In this document: positions 40,951 to 49,108 of the stretch, piece by piece
How the letters are laid out: each line of letters starts with the position of its first letter
Position numbering within the stretch: the stretch's first letter is position 1
Assembly (NCBI GenBank): GCA_947589545.1
Contig: CANQBA010000009.1
Span: 1 to 64,000 of the forward strand
DNA length: 64,000 nucleotides
Direction: 5' to 3'
Source of the DNA: an uncultured Oscillospiraceae bacterium
Lineage (GTDB): Bacteria; Bacillota; Clostridia; Oscillospirales; Oscillospiraceae
Translations under genes and position numbers: made by a program
Notes under the pieces: model-generated
The model's database searches: none
What the model saw: the letters and a program-made list of their open reading frames with translations, nothing else
Told to the model about the DNA's origin: nothing

Positions 40951-41035
40951 AACCGCCATCCTCGCGCATAAAGTTCTTTGTCCGGGCCTGTCCGGGCCCA
41001 CAACCGCAGTATAGCACATAACCGGGGAAATGTAT

Positions 41036-41752
41036 ATGGATGAAATGAAAATTTATCTCACCGCGCCGGGGGAGCTTTCGGCAAAAGCCGCCCGGTACGG
41101 CCCTGTGGCGGCGCGTCTGTGGCGGCTGGGACGGGATCTGAAGCTGACCCGCACCCCCCTGCCCGAGACTCGCGTCGCCCTGGCGGTGGTGGACGCCACG
41201 TCCTTTGGGGGACGCGGCCCCCACGAGACCCTGGCGCGGGCGCTCCTTTGTCACTGCTGTCTTGCCGGATGCCGGGGCCTTGTGCCGGAGCTTCCCCGCC
41301 CCAACGAGGCCCTGCTGCGGTTTTGCCAGGTGCTTGACCGAATGGCCTCCCGGGCCGGGCTGGAGCTCTATCTGCCCCGGGGATATGCCGCCGCCGCTCC
41401 CGGCTCTTTTGTGCTGATCCCGGCGCAGAACACCGGCGGGACGTATGAGGGGCGGCTCAGGCGGCTCTCCGCCCTCTACGGCGCGGACAGGCTGGCCCTG
41501 ACGCTGGATACCCTGGCCACCCGCACTCTCCTCCCCTGCCGGGCGGGACTTGGCCAAAAGGTCAGGCGGGCGGAGCTCCCGCCTCTGACGCCCCACTTCT
41601 CCCCCGCTCTCTGCGCCAACACAGCCTCCCGCCTGAACAACGGACGCGCCGAGGTCATCCTCTGGGACGACGAAACCACCCTCCGTCAAAAGCTGGCCGC
41701 CGCCCGGGCGTTGGGGATTTGCCGGGCATTTGTGGAGTTCCCCATTGATTGA
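41036..41752 (+). CDS. Hypothetical protein
   Basis: 238 residues, no signal peptide or membrane helix. Arg/Leu/Ala-rich with five Cys, two adjacent in LLCHCCLAGCRG. The C-terminus (EVILWDDETTLRQKLAAARALGICRAFVEFPID) looks like the last beta-alpha-beta unit of a TIM-like barrel, but no catalytic motif can be named. CGGGGA lies seven bases before the ATG at 41036. Flanked by divergent yqeG and convergent beta-CASP genes, so it stands alone. Confidence 0.65.
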   Translation: MDEMKIYLTAPGELSAKAARYGPVAARLWRLGRDLKLTRTPLPETRVALAVVDATSFGGRGPHETLARALLCHCCLAGCRGLVPELPRPNEALLRFCQVLDRMASRAGLELYLPRGYAAAAPGSFVLIPAQNTGGTYEGRLRRLSALYGADRLALTLDTLATRTLLPCRAGLGQKVRRAELPPLTPHFSPALCANTASRLNNGRAEVILWDDETTLRQKLAAARALGICRAFVEFPID

Positions 41753-41774
41753 CAGCCCGGTAGTTGTCCGGGAC

Positions 41775-41796
41775 GGGCCGCTGAGGGCGGCGGCCC
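41775..41796. repeat. Short GC hairpin with CCCCTAC tail, second copy
   Basis: 7-bp perfect stem (41775-41781 with 41790-41796) followed by CCCTAC, between converging genes. Same core (GGGCCG...CGGCCC) and tail as 16798-16819. Confidence 0.5.
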
Positions 41797-43407
41797 CTAC
41801 TTCTTCATCTTATCTGTCAGGGAATTGACCATATTCGTAAGCTTCGCCAGCTCCTTGGTGGCGAGGCCCTCGCACTCTTTGGCGGTGAGCACAAGGCGGT
41901 TGACGGCCTCCAGAAGCCGCTTGTAGGCGTCGTCGGCGCGCTTGCGGGCCGGGGAGACAGGCTTGTCCTTCCGCACCCGAATGCCCTCCGTCAGGCGTAC
42001 GAATTCCCCTGTCTTCAAATCGTACTCCGTGCCGGAGTAGGGGGCGTAGGCGTCGATGCCGTGCTCCTCCCGAAGGCACCGGGCCAGCTCCTCGCAGGCC
42101 CCCTCGTCGCCGTGGTTCACAAAGACCTTTTTCGGCTTCGGATCAAAGCCGGTGATCCAGTCGATGAGCCCCGCCTTGTCCGCGTGGCCGGAGACGCCGG
42201 GCAGATACTCGATCTGGGCGTTCACCGCCACGTCGTCCCCGAAAAGCTTTACGCTCTTTGCCCCGTCGTAGATAAGCCGGCCCAGCGTCCCCGCCGCCTG
42301 ATATCCCACGAACAGGATCATACATTCCGGCCGCCACAGGTTGTATTTCAGGTGGTGCCGCACCCGGCCCGCGTCGCACATGCCGGAGGCGGACAGGATG
42401 ATCTTGGGCTCCGCGTCCGTGTTCAGCGCCTTGGATTCGTCGGTGGAGGTGGTGAGCCGCAGGCCCGGGAATACCAGCGGGTTCTCCCCGGCGGCCATGA
42501 CGGCCCGCGTCTCCTCGTCCAGGTACGCGGTGTCGCACTGCATGAACACCGAGGTGGCCTCGTTGGCCAGGGGGCTGTCCACATAGACGGGGAAATCCGG
42601 GTGCCCCTTCACAAGGCCGGCGTTTTTGATCTCGCGGATGAAGTACAAAATCTCCTGCGTCCGGCCCACGGCGAAGGACGGGACGATCACGTTGCCGCCC
42701 CGGTCCAGCGTCCTCTGGATGAACCCCGCCAGGGTGTTGATGTACTCCCGCCGCTCCCCGTGGAAGCGGTCGCCGTAGGTGGATTCCAGCATCACGAAGT
42801 CCGCCTCCGCCACATGCTGGGGATCGCGGATGATGGGCTGATCGGTGTTGCCCACATCCCCGGAAAAGACCATTTTCCGCGCCTCGTCCCCCTCGTGGAG
42901 CCACGCCTCGATGCAGGCGGAGCCCAGGAGATGGCCGATGTCGGTAAAGCGCACGGTGAGGGCCTCGTTTATCTGGATGGGCCGCTCATAGTCGCACCCG
43001 CGAAAGAGCTTCAGCACCCCCTCCGCGTCGTTGAGGTCAAAGAGCGGCGGGAGCTCCGGCTCGCCGGCGCGGCGGGCCTTGCGGTTTTTATACTCCGCGT
43101 CGCTCATCTGGATGTTGGCGCAGTCGCGGAGCATGATCTCGCAGAGATTCCTGGTGGCCTCCGTGGTGTACACCGCCCCCCGGAAGCCGTTTTTGTACAG
43201 GAGCGGCAGCAGCCCCGAGTGATCCACGTGGGCGTGGGTCAGCAGGACGCACTCGATGTCCTTTTCCGCCACGGGCAGAGGCACATTTTCAAAGGCCGTG
43301 GTTCCCTGCCTCATGCCGCAGTCGATAAGGGCCATATGGCCGCCCGCCTCCAGCAGGGTACAGCTGCCCGTAACGTCGTGGGTGGCGCCGATAAATGTGA
43401 TTTTCAT
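41797..43407 (-). CDS. Beta-CASP metallo-beta-lactamase-fold ribonuclease
   Basis: 536 residues. Metallo-beta-lactamase motif THAHVDHSG gives His58, His60, Asp62 and His63; GHLLGSACIE and FSGDVG follow. The beta-CASP insertion has SFAVGRTQEILYFI and SASGMCDAGRV, and the late VSGHADKAGLIDW gives motif C. Such enzymes (CPSF73/YsgA-like) are RNA exo/endonucleases. A C-terminal extension after residue 470 is helical. The ATG at 43407 follows GGAGG; the longer upstream frame overlaps the divergent flavin reductase. Confidence 0.9.
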   Translation of the reverse strand: MKITFIGATHDVTGSCTLLEAGGHMALIDCGMRQGTTAFENVPLPVAEKDIECVLLTHAHVDHSGLLPLLYKNGFRGAVYTTEATRNLCEIMLRDCANIQMSDAEYKNRKARRAGEPELPPLFDLNDAEGVLKLFRGCDYERPIQINEALTVRFTDIGHLLGSACIEAWLHEGDEARKMVFSGDVGNTDQPIIRDPQHVAEADFVMLESTYGDRFHGERREYINTLAGFIQRTLDRGGNVIVPSFAVGRTQEILYFIREIKNAGLVKGHPDFPVYVDSPLANEATSVFMQCDTAYLDEETRAVMAAGENPLVFPGLRLTTSTDESKALNTDAEPKIILSASGMCDAGRVRHHLKYNLWRPECMILFVGYQAAGTLGRLIYDGAKSVKLFGDDVAVNAQIEYLPGVSGHADKAGLIDWITGFDPKPKKVFVNHGDEGACEELARCLREEHGIDAYAPYSGTEYDLKTGEFVRLTEGIRVRKDKPVSPARKRADDAYKRLLEAVNRLVLTAKECEGLATKELAKLTNMVNSLTDKMKK

Positions 43408-43435
43408 TGAAGACACCTCCGGGTTGTAGTATAAT
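43407..43435 (+). promoter_or_regulatory. Promoter of the flavin reductase gene
   Basis: -35 TTGAAG, 17-bp spacer, perfect -10 TATAAT. The -35 box touches the start codon of the divergent beta-CASP gene. Confidence 0.75.
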
Positions 43436-43465
43436 GGGATCATCATCCTGTGAGGAGGAATATGA

Positions 43466-43939
43466 ATGGAACTCAAAACCGATATTTTCAGTCTTTTCAA
43501 CAACGAGTGGGCACTGGTCACCGCCGGCACGGCGGAGCGGTTCAACACCATGACCGTCAGCTGGGGCGGCGCGGGCACCCTCTGGGGCAAAAGCGTCGTC
43601 ACCGTCTACGTCAAGCCCGTGCGGTATACCCACGAATTTTTGGAGGAGAACGGCTTTTTCACCGTCAGCTTCTATCCGGAGAAATACCGCAAGGCTCTGC
43701 TGCTCCTGGGGAGCGAATCGGGCCGGGACGGGAATAAGGTGGCGAAGGCCGGCCTGACGCCGAGATTTCTTGAAAACGCCGTGACCTTTGCCGAGGCCCA
43801 CACCACGCTTGTCTGCAAAAAAATCTACCGCCAGGATCTGGACCCCGCCGCCATGCCGGAGAACGTGGTCAACGCCTTCTACAAAACCGAAGCGCCCCAC
43901 ACCATGTATATCGGCGAGGTGGTGGAGATCGTCAGGTAA
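43466..43939 (+). CDS. Flavin reductase-like (flavoredoxin) protein
   Basis: 157 residues, split-barrel FMN-binding fold. The TMTVSWGGAGTLWGKSV and VYVKPVRYTHEFLEENG segments are typical of the flavoredoxin/flavin reductase family, which bind FMN and carry electrons or reduce flavins. RBS GAGGAGG precedes the ATG at 43466. Partner oxidoreductase not visible. Confidence 0.88.
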   Translation: MELKTDIFSLFNNEWALVTAGTAERFNTMTVSWGGAGTLWGKSVVTVYVKPVRYTHEFLEENGFFTVSFYPEKYRKALLLLGSESGRDGNKVAKAGLTPRFLENAVTFAEAHTTLVCKKIYRQDLDPAAMPENVVNAFYKTEAPHTMYIGEVVEIVR

Positions 43940-43949
43940 AGCGAAAAGC

Positions 43950-43978
43950 TTGTAAAATTCGATCCTTTGTGATAGGAT
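43950..43978 (+). promoter_or_regulatory. Possible promoter of the 43999 gene
   Basis: -35 TTGTAA, 17-bp spacer, -10 TAGGAT. Both boxes match four of six consensus bases. It leaves only about 15 bases of leader. Confidence 0.45.
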
Positions 43979-43998
43979 TTACGGTGAGGTGAACGATT

Positions 43999-44481
43999 AT
44001 GGACGCACGCCAAAAAATCAAGGCTTCCGCGGAGTCCAAAGCGTATTCCGCCGACATCAAGCTCCTGACGGCGGCCTATCTCTTCCTGCTCTTTGTCTCC
44101 GCCGTCCTTGTCTGCGTCGGCATGGCGGGCCTGGCAAACTACTGGAATACCGTTTTTTTGATCTTCGTCGGGTTCCTTACCGTGCTGTACGTCCCCTTCA
44201 TCGTCTACTGCGGGATAAAATACGCGGCCCTTTTCAAATCGCCCGACAGCTATGTTTTCTCCGATCAGGTTCTGGAGGAATTTGAGCACGCGGGCTTTTT
44301 GGGGAACCGCGTGACCTTCCGCGTCAACCTCCGGGACGCCGGCGGGAACGCCGTAAAGGTTCGGACAAGGCCCATCTACTGCACCAATTGGAAACGCCCG
44401 CGCTATGAGGACTTTTACCGCAAAAAGGTCTCCGTGGGTTACAACACCGCGACCGGCGAGGTCATTGTGATTGCGAAATAG
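43999..44481 (+). CDS. Two-helix membrane protein of unknown function
   Basis: 160 residues. Charged N-terminus (1-20), membrane helices about 24-45 and 51-75, then a soluble C-terminal domain (about 85-160) with a beta pattern (NRVTFRVNLRD, KVSVGYNTATGEVIVI). No motif recognised. GAGGTGA precedes the ATG. It stops 2 bp from the convergent asparaginase gene. Confidence 0.75.
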   Translation: MDARQKIKASAESKAYSADIKLLTAAYLFLLFVSAVLVCVGMAGLANYWNTVFLIFVGFLTVLYVPFIVYCGIKYAALFKSPDSYVFSDQVLEEFEHAGFLGNRVTFRVNLRDAGGNAVKVRTRPIYCTNWKRPRYEDFYRKKVSVGYNTATGEVIVIAK

Positions 44482-44483
44482 CG

Positions 44484-45470
44484 CTACCTCGGAAACATAT
44501 CCATGGCCACGGGGGTGTAGAACAGGCGTTCCACCTCCGTGGGCGTTTTTGTCTTGGCCAGGATCCACATGAGCTTGGCGATGACGGCCTCGGTGGTCAT
44601 ATCGTAGGCTTCCAAAACGCCCAGCTCCCGCTTGAGCCGGTGGCCCACATGGTAGACCGTCAGATCCGACCCCTCGTTCTCCACCTGGGTGGTTAGGACG
44701 GCGATCCGGCCACGCTCCATCCACCCGCGCACGGATTCGAAAAAGCCCCCCGCCTCCGGCAGGCCCCCCACGCCGAAGCTCTCGATGACCACAGCGTCGC
44801 TGCGCTCAAAGAGAAAGTCCAGCACGTCCCGCTTGACGCCGGGGATCAGCTTCAAAAGCGACACCCTCGTGTCCAGGGCGTCGGAAAACTCCGGCTCCGG
44901 CCCGCAGACCTGGCGGATGAAGGGCAGCACCGCCCCGTCCCGGATGACGCCCAGATCCGGGTAGTTGATGCTCTCAAAGGCCGAAAAGCTCTTGGAGCGC
45001 GTCTTTTTGGCCCGGGTGCCCAGGATGACCTTGTGGTCAAAGACGATGGACACCCCCGGCAGGTCCGACGCGGCGCACAGCAGAGCGTCCCGCAGGTTCT
45101 CCCTGGAGTCGGTGGAGTCCACCCCCATGGGCCTCTGGGCCCCGGTGAGGACGATGGGCTTGGGGCTCCCCTTGATAAGATAGCTCAGGGCCGCGGCCGT
45201 GTAGGCCAGCGTGTCCGTGCCGTGGGTGATCACAAAGCCGTCAAAGTTACCATAATTTTCTTTTATGCACGCCGCGATCATCAGCCAGTGGCGCGGCTCG
45301 ATATTGGTGCTGTCCAGGGCCAGCAGCTCCACGGCCTCCGCGTGGACGCCGCTCTCCACCCCCGCAAGCCCCGTCAGCAGCTCAGAGGCCGTCAGCCCCG
45401 GCGCCAGCCCGTCCCCCGTCTCCCAGGACGCGATGGTTCCTCCGGTGCCGATGAGCAGGATCCGCTTCAC
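44484..45470 (-). CDS. ansA: Type I L-asparaginase
   Basis: 328 residues, cytosolic (no signal). Hydrolyses asparagine to aspartate and ammonia. Catalytic motifs: GTGGTIAS (8-15, nucleophile Thr12) and HGTDT (83-87, with Thr85 and Asp86). VLTGAQRPMGVDSTDSRENL is also typical. The short length and lack of a signal peptide fit the AnsA (type I) rather than the periplasmic type. The symbol is by family; substrate preference is not proven. Confidence 0.9.
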   Translation of the reverse strand: MKRILLIGTGGTIASWETGDGLAPGLTASELLTGLAGVESGVHAEAVELLALDSTNIEPRHWLMIAACIKENYGNFDGFVITHGTDTLAYTAAALSYLIKGSPKPIVLTGAQRPMGVDSTDSRENLRDALLCAASDLPGVSIVFDHKVILGTRAKKTRSKSFSAFESINYPDLGVIRDGAVLPFIRQVCGPEPEFSDALDTRVSLLKLIPGVKRDVLDFLFERSDAVVIESFGVGGLPEAGGFFESVRGWMERGRIAVLTTQVENEGSDLTVYHVGHRLKRELGVLEAYDMTTEAVIAKLMWILAKTKTPTEVERLFYTPVAMDMFPR

Positions 45471-45568
45471 CGTCTATCCCCCCGTTTCCCCGTTGTCTCT
45501 CCGGCCGGACGTTTTGTCCCGGCCTTTTATTTATGCAAAAGTTGTATTAATAATGCTTAAATATACTG

Positions 45569-45597
45569 TTGACATTTCGAAATCTATGTGGTATATT
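45569..45597 (+). promoter_or_regulatory. Near-perfect orphan sigma-A promoter
   Basis: Perfect -35 TTGACA, 17-bp spacer, -10 TATATT, in a locally AT-rich stretch. It points rightward, but genes on both sides are on the minus strand, so the transcript would be a small RNA or antisense to the 45637-46008 gene. Both boxes are among the best in the window. Confidence 0.65.
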
Positions 45598-45636
45598 TAT
45601 ATTGTAATCGTTCGTGATTGCTTTATATGTTTCCGC

Positions 45637-46008
45637 TCAGCCGTGTTCGGCGTACCAGTCGTCCACGCTCCGTGTCAGCTCCAGGATGGAGCTTCGCACC
45701 GAGGCGTGGATCTCCGGGGCGCCCAGGCGCTCCAGGATATACGCCCTGGAGCCGGCGTCCAGAAAGTGCCAGGAGAAGCGGTCGCTGCCCTCCCGGTGGA
45801 CGCCCACCCGGATCCGCCACTGGTCGGAGGTATAGACCTCCACCAATGCCTCGTCCTCAAAGGGCCAGTCCGGGATGCCCATGGTCACATACTGCCGGAA
45901 GGGGGCCCCGTCGGCGGCCTTCTCCACAAAGCCGGACAACAGCTCCAGCACCTTGCCCACCAGAAGATCCATCTTTTCGTCAAAGGTCAGCTTTTTCTTT
46001 TCAGCCAT
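45637..46008 (-). CDS. Hypothetical cytosolic protein
   Basis: 123 residues, no signal or membrane helix. Lys-rich start (MAEKKKLTFDEKMDLLVGKV), Trp-rich middle (IPDWPFEDEALVEVYTSDQW, SWHFLDAGSRAYIL). No motif recognised. RBS GGAGG precedes the ATG at 46008. Located 33 bp downstream of the BtpA-like gene, so probably co-transcribed with it; possibly also covered by an antisense transcript from 45597. Confidence 0.7.
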   Translation of the reverse strand: MAEKKKLTFDEKMDLLVGKVLELLSGFVEKAADGAPFRQYVTMGIPDWPFEDEALVEVYTSDQWRIRVGVHREGSDRFSWHFLDAGSRAYILERLGAPEIHASVRSSILELTRSVDDWYAEHG

Positions 46009-46041
46009 GATGACCGCCTCCGTTTCTTTTTTTCACGCGCG

Positions 46042-46773
46042 TCACAGGCCGGCGCGGAGGGCGCGCACCTCGTCCATAAAGCGCTCCAGACGCCGGGGAT
46101 CCACAGGGTTGACGGCCTTGCCCTCCTCCTTGAACCAGCTGCCCACGATGGCGCCGTCGGCGCAGGCGAGCTGTTCCCGAACCGTCTCGGCGGTGAGGCC
46201 CGCGCCCACGATCAGCGGGAAGCTGCCGGTCACCTGGCGGAAGGACTTGATCTTGTCCAGCTCCGTGTTGATGCCCGTGCCGGCCCCGGTGACCACGATG
46301 GCGTCGCACCGCTCCATGCCCAGGCGCAGATCCTCCTCCACGCTCCGGCCGGACAGCACCGGCTGGTACTTGAACCGCACCCCGCCCAGCACGCTGACCG
46401 TCCCGTCCCGGAGGGAGCTGATCATCCGGGCGTACTCCTGATCCCGTTGGGGCTGGAGGTGCCCGCAGATGGAGTCCACCTGCATGAAGGCCGCGCCGTA
46501 GTGCCTGGCGGCCTCGTAGCTGCCGGAGAAGTCCCCCAGCAGGTTGACGCCGTAAATTTTTCCGGGGTAGTTGTCCCGGAGGTACGCCAGCGTCCAGGCC
46601 ACGTCCTCGGCGGTGCCGAAGTAGTCCTCCACCAGCACGGCGTCCAGGCCGCACTCGTACATCTGGCCGATCTCCAGCCTGGCCCTGGCGCGGAAGCCCT
46701 CTCCGCCGCCGCCCCCCAGGTGGATCATGCCGATAACCGGCTTCTTCTTCTCAAAAAGCTCAAGAAACCCCAT
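46042..46773 (-). CDS. BtpA/SgcQ-family TIM-barrel protein
   Basis: 243 residues. BtpA-family segments: PVIGMIHLGGGGG, GLDAVLVEDYFGTAED, GVNLLGDFSGSYEAARHYGA, VVTGAGTGINTELDKI and GAIVGSWFKEEGK. Cyanobacterial BtpA affects photosystem I stability; relatives (SgcQ) sit in sugar operons, and the TIM-barrel phosphate-binding loops suggest a nucleoside or sugar-phosphate substrate. The start is the ATG at 46773 (AAGGAGG eight bases upstream), not the GTG at 46779. Confidence 0.85.
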   Translation of the reverse strand: MGFLELFEKKKPVIGMIHLGGGGGEGFRARARLEIGQMYECGLDAVLVEDYFGTAEDVAWTLAYLRDNYPGKIYGVNLLGDFSGSYEAARHYGAAFMQVDSICGHLQPQRDQEYARMISSLRDGTVSVLGGVRFKYQPVLSGRSVEEDLRLGMERCDAIVVTGAGTGINTELDKIKSFRQVTGSFPLIVGAGLTAETVREQLACADGAIVGSWFKEEGKAVNPVDPRRLERFMDEVRALRAGL

Positions 46774-46788
46774 CCCCACGTACCTCCT

Positions 46789-47439
46789 TTAAAAAATTTC
46801 TGTTTGTTTCGTCAGCTTACGTCCCATATATTTTGGGTTGATATACAGTATGTAGACAAGCCCCACGGCGGCGATGAGCGCTGCGCCCACGATTCCCATG
46901 CCGAAGCGGATATCCGAAAGCCCCAGGAGGGCCTGGACGGCGCAATAGGCAAGCTCGATAACCGTTTTTTTCCGCCGCTGTCCGGGATCGGACGTAAAGC
47001 GGTGGTTGGACGCCATCCACACGGAGCAGGCGGCCAACAGGATCAGCTCCAGGAAAACCGGAATCAGAAGCGCCTTGGAGGGGGTGTCGGCCTTGATACG
47101 GTTGTAATCATAGATGGCCGTGGCGGAACCCACCAGGAAGCCGGCCTGCAGGATGATCGCCCACCGGGTCAAGTTCGCCCGCAGGATCGGATTGGGTTTT
47201 TCCCTGTCCTCCGGCGGCGCCGCCGCGTCCTTTAGCGCATCCTTGGGCCCCTCCACCAGCTCCGTAAGCTCTGTCTCCAGCAGCTTTGTCAGCTCCACCA
47301 GATTGGCCGCCGTGGGCTCGGACCTCCCCGTCTCCCACTTGGAGACGGCCTGCCGGCTCACGCCCAACCGCTCCGCCACAACCTCCTGGGAGAGCTTTAA
47401 CTGCTCCCGCCTTCTCCTGATGTTTTCACCCAGGCTCAT
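46789..47439 (-). CDS. XRE-family regulator with C-terminal membrane domain
   Basis: 216 residues. Helix-turn-helix domain at about 2-58 (LKLSQEVVAERLGVSRQAVS, KWETGRSEP), a linker, and four hydrophobic helices (about 90-112, 122-142, 158-178 and 182-205). A membrane-tethered regulator of this kind senses envelope state or a membrane ligand. ATG at 47439 with GGAGG eight bases upstream. A TTGGTA / TACCAA inverted repeat at 47461-47481 overlaps its -10 box, suggesting autoregulation. Confidence 0.85.
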   Translation of the reverse strand: MSLGENIRRRREQLKLSQEVVAERLGVSRQAVSKWETGRSEPTAANLVELTKLLETELTELVEGPKDALKDAAAPPEDREKPNPILRANLTRWAIILQAGFLVGSATAIYDYNRIKADTPSKALLIPVFLELILLAACSVWMASNHRFTSDPGQRRKKTVIELAYCAVQALLGLSDIRFGMGIVGAALIAAVGLVYILYINPKYMGRKLTKQTEIF

Positions 47440-47460
47440 TCCGGGCACCTCCTTATGTCT

Positions 47461-47481
47461 TTGGTATGCTCATTGTACCAA
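47461..47481 (-). promoter_or_regulatory. Inverted repeat over the XRE gene -10 box
   Basis: TTGGTA, 9-base spacer, TACCAA (perfect 6-bp arms). On the minus strand it contains TACAAT (complement of 47472-47477) preceded by TGG, an extended -10 box about 35 bases before the ATG. No good -35 box. A likely operator for the XRE protein. Confidence 0.5.
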
Positions 47482-47504
47482 AAGACCCGGTTGCGCGCCA
47501 CCAA

Positions 47505-48299
47505 CTATCTGTCAACCGTAGGTTGCTCCCGCAGCCATTCCACAGATCGGGTCAGCCCCGCCGCGGTTTTTGTCTCCAGCACCACCCGGCAATTTCGTTC
47601 CTCCGCCAGACGCAGATATTTTTTAAGGTCGATCTCCCCCGCTCCCAGGGGCAGGTGGTTTTTCTTCCCCAGGGCGTCGTGCATGTGCATGTGGACAAGG
47701 CGGGACTTATGCGCAAGGATGAATTGTTCATCCACCCCGCCGCAGCCGTGGTCGTGTCCGATGTCGAAGGTCAGGCCGAACACCGGGGACTCCAGAAGGA
47801 TCTCCATGGCTTCCTTCTGAAAATCCGTATACCCGTCGCAGTTTTCAACGCAGACAGTTATCCGCGCGCCGCCAATGGCCTCCTCGCACAGCTTGCGGAA
47901 GGCGGCGACGCTGGCAAGATACCGCTCCCTGTACGCGTCAAAGAGGTACACCCTTCTGTCCGGCAGGGTAAAATAGACGCCTTTCGACAGGTGCATATTC
48001 AAAACGGGGATCTCAAGCTTTTTGGCAAGCTCGACAGTCTCCGCGACGGTGCGCCTGTACCCTTCGGCGATATAGGGGTTAAAGTCGCTGACATTCAGGT
48101 TCTCGTCCAGATGGATGGTGTAAAAGATCCCGTATTTCTCCGCGATCTCCCGGAAGCGGCAAACGTCGATCTCCCCCGGCTGATACTGGGGTAAATTCAT
48201 GTTGAGCTCCACAAAATCAAGTCCCAGCTCCCGGCACCTGGCCGCGCAGTCCTCCAAATCGGGAAGCTCGATCAGGGTCGGCAGTCCGAATCTCAGCAT
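47505..48299 (-). CDS. Xylose isomerase-like TIM-barrel protein (sugar phosphate isomerase/epimerase)
   Basis: 264 residues. AP endonuclease 2 / sugar isomerase fold. Putative metal ligands: Glu in CVENCDG, Asp and His in FDIGHDHG, His in VHMHMHDALG and the late Glu in VLETK. Substrate unknown (keto-sugar or inosose). AGGGGAG precedes the ATG at 48299. Its GC content is visibly lower than neighbouring genes. Followed 15 bp upstream by the methyltransferase gene on the same strand. Confidence 0.82.
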   Translation of the reverse strand: MLRFGLPTLIELPDLEDCAARCRELGLDFVELNMNLPQYQPGEIDVCRFREIAEKYGIFYTIHLDENLNVSDFNPYIAEGYRRTVAETVELAKKLEIPVLNMHLSKGVYFTLPDRRVYLFDAYRERYLASVAAFRKLCEEAIGGARITVCVENCDGYTDFQKEAMEILLESPVFGLTFDIGHDHGCGGVDEQFILAHKSRLVHMHMHDALGKKNHLPLGAGEIDLKKYLRLAEERNCRVVLETKTAAGLTRSVEWLREQPTVDR

Positions 48300-48314
48300 T
48301 TTTCTCTCCCCTCT

Positions 48315-49085
48315 TTATCCCTGTATGTCCTCCGGTTTTTTCGCCAGATACAGGACATAGGTGTCCTGAAAAACGATTTTATTCCCGGCGGCCAGGACGG
48401 CGTCTCTGAGTCCGTCGAAAAGCTTGCTTCTATATGGTTCCGGAAGGACGATATGGTCACAATGGGTGCCGGAAAACGCCACATATTCGTCCGCGGTGAA
48501 TTCGCGCCTCCCCGGATATTCGCGCCGTTCGAACGCCGTGTATCCATAGCGGACGGCATTTTCATACGGAAAGGAGCCATGCGTATAGGGGATCTCCGGT
48601 TTGAAATACGCGGAATAAACCTGTTGGATCCTATTGTACAGCTCCACATTCGGCGTTTTATAATCCGCCCTCGTCAGCATCATCGCCAGCGTTCCGCCCG
48701 GTTTCAGCAAATCAAATGTCTTCGAAAACGCAATTTCCTCCGGGAGCCATTGGATAGTTGCCGCTGAATAGATCATATCAAATTGCTGGCCGTCGAAATC
48801 GTGTGTAAGGAAGTCGTCGTTGACGATATGGAAGTTGGGAAGCGCGCCATATTTTTGTATCATCTTAGCGGTCAGATGCTCACCAAGCTCAATGGCGTGA
48901 TAGTCGCAGCCTGTATTCAGGATCGGATCGGAAGCCTGCCCTGTTCCGGGGCCCAGCTCCAAAACGGTTTTATCGGGGCCGATCCCGGCATACGCGATCA
49001 AATCGGCAAATAACTCCGGGCTGTACCTGGGCCGGTATCGGTCAAATTGCTCCGGGATCGTATCAAATACTTTTCGGAATTCCAT
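48315..49085 (-). CDS. Class I SAM-dependent methyltransferase
   Basis: 256 residues. SAM-binding motif I is TVLELGPGTGQASDPIL, with acidic motif II in HAIELGEHL and motif IV in IYSAATIQWLPEE. The layout fits small-molecule methyltransferases of the UbiE/Methyltransf_11 kind; substrate unknown. ATG at 49085 was chosen, with GGAG about ten bases upstream, over longer in-frame starts. Lower GC than RlmD next to it, so perhaps more recently acquired together with the isomerase-like gene. Confidence 0.82.
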   Translation of the reverse strand: MEFRKVFDTIPEQFDRYRPRYSPELFADLIAYAGIGPDKTVLELGPGTGQASDPILNTGCDYHAIELGEHLTAKMIQKYGALPNFHIVNDDFLTHDFDGQQFDMIYSAATIQWLPEEIAFSKTFDLLKPGGTLAMMLTRADYKTPNVELYNRIQQVYSAYFKPEIPYTHGSFPYENAVRYGYTAFERREYPGRREFTADEYVAFSGTHCDHIVLPEPYRSKLFDGLRDAVLAAGNKIVFQDTYVLYLAKKPEDIQG

Positions 49086-49108
49086 TTTTCTCTTCTCCAT
49101 TCCGGGTG

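Noticed and set aside
45503-45530. Hairpin with plus-strand T-run upstream of the asparaginase gene, as a terminator
   Set aside because: No plus-strand transcript is known to reach it and one arm has an extra base; it could not be tied to any gene.
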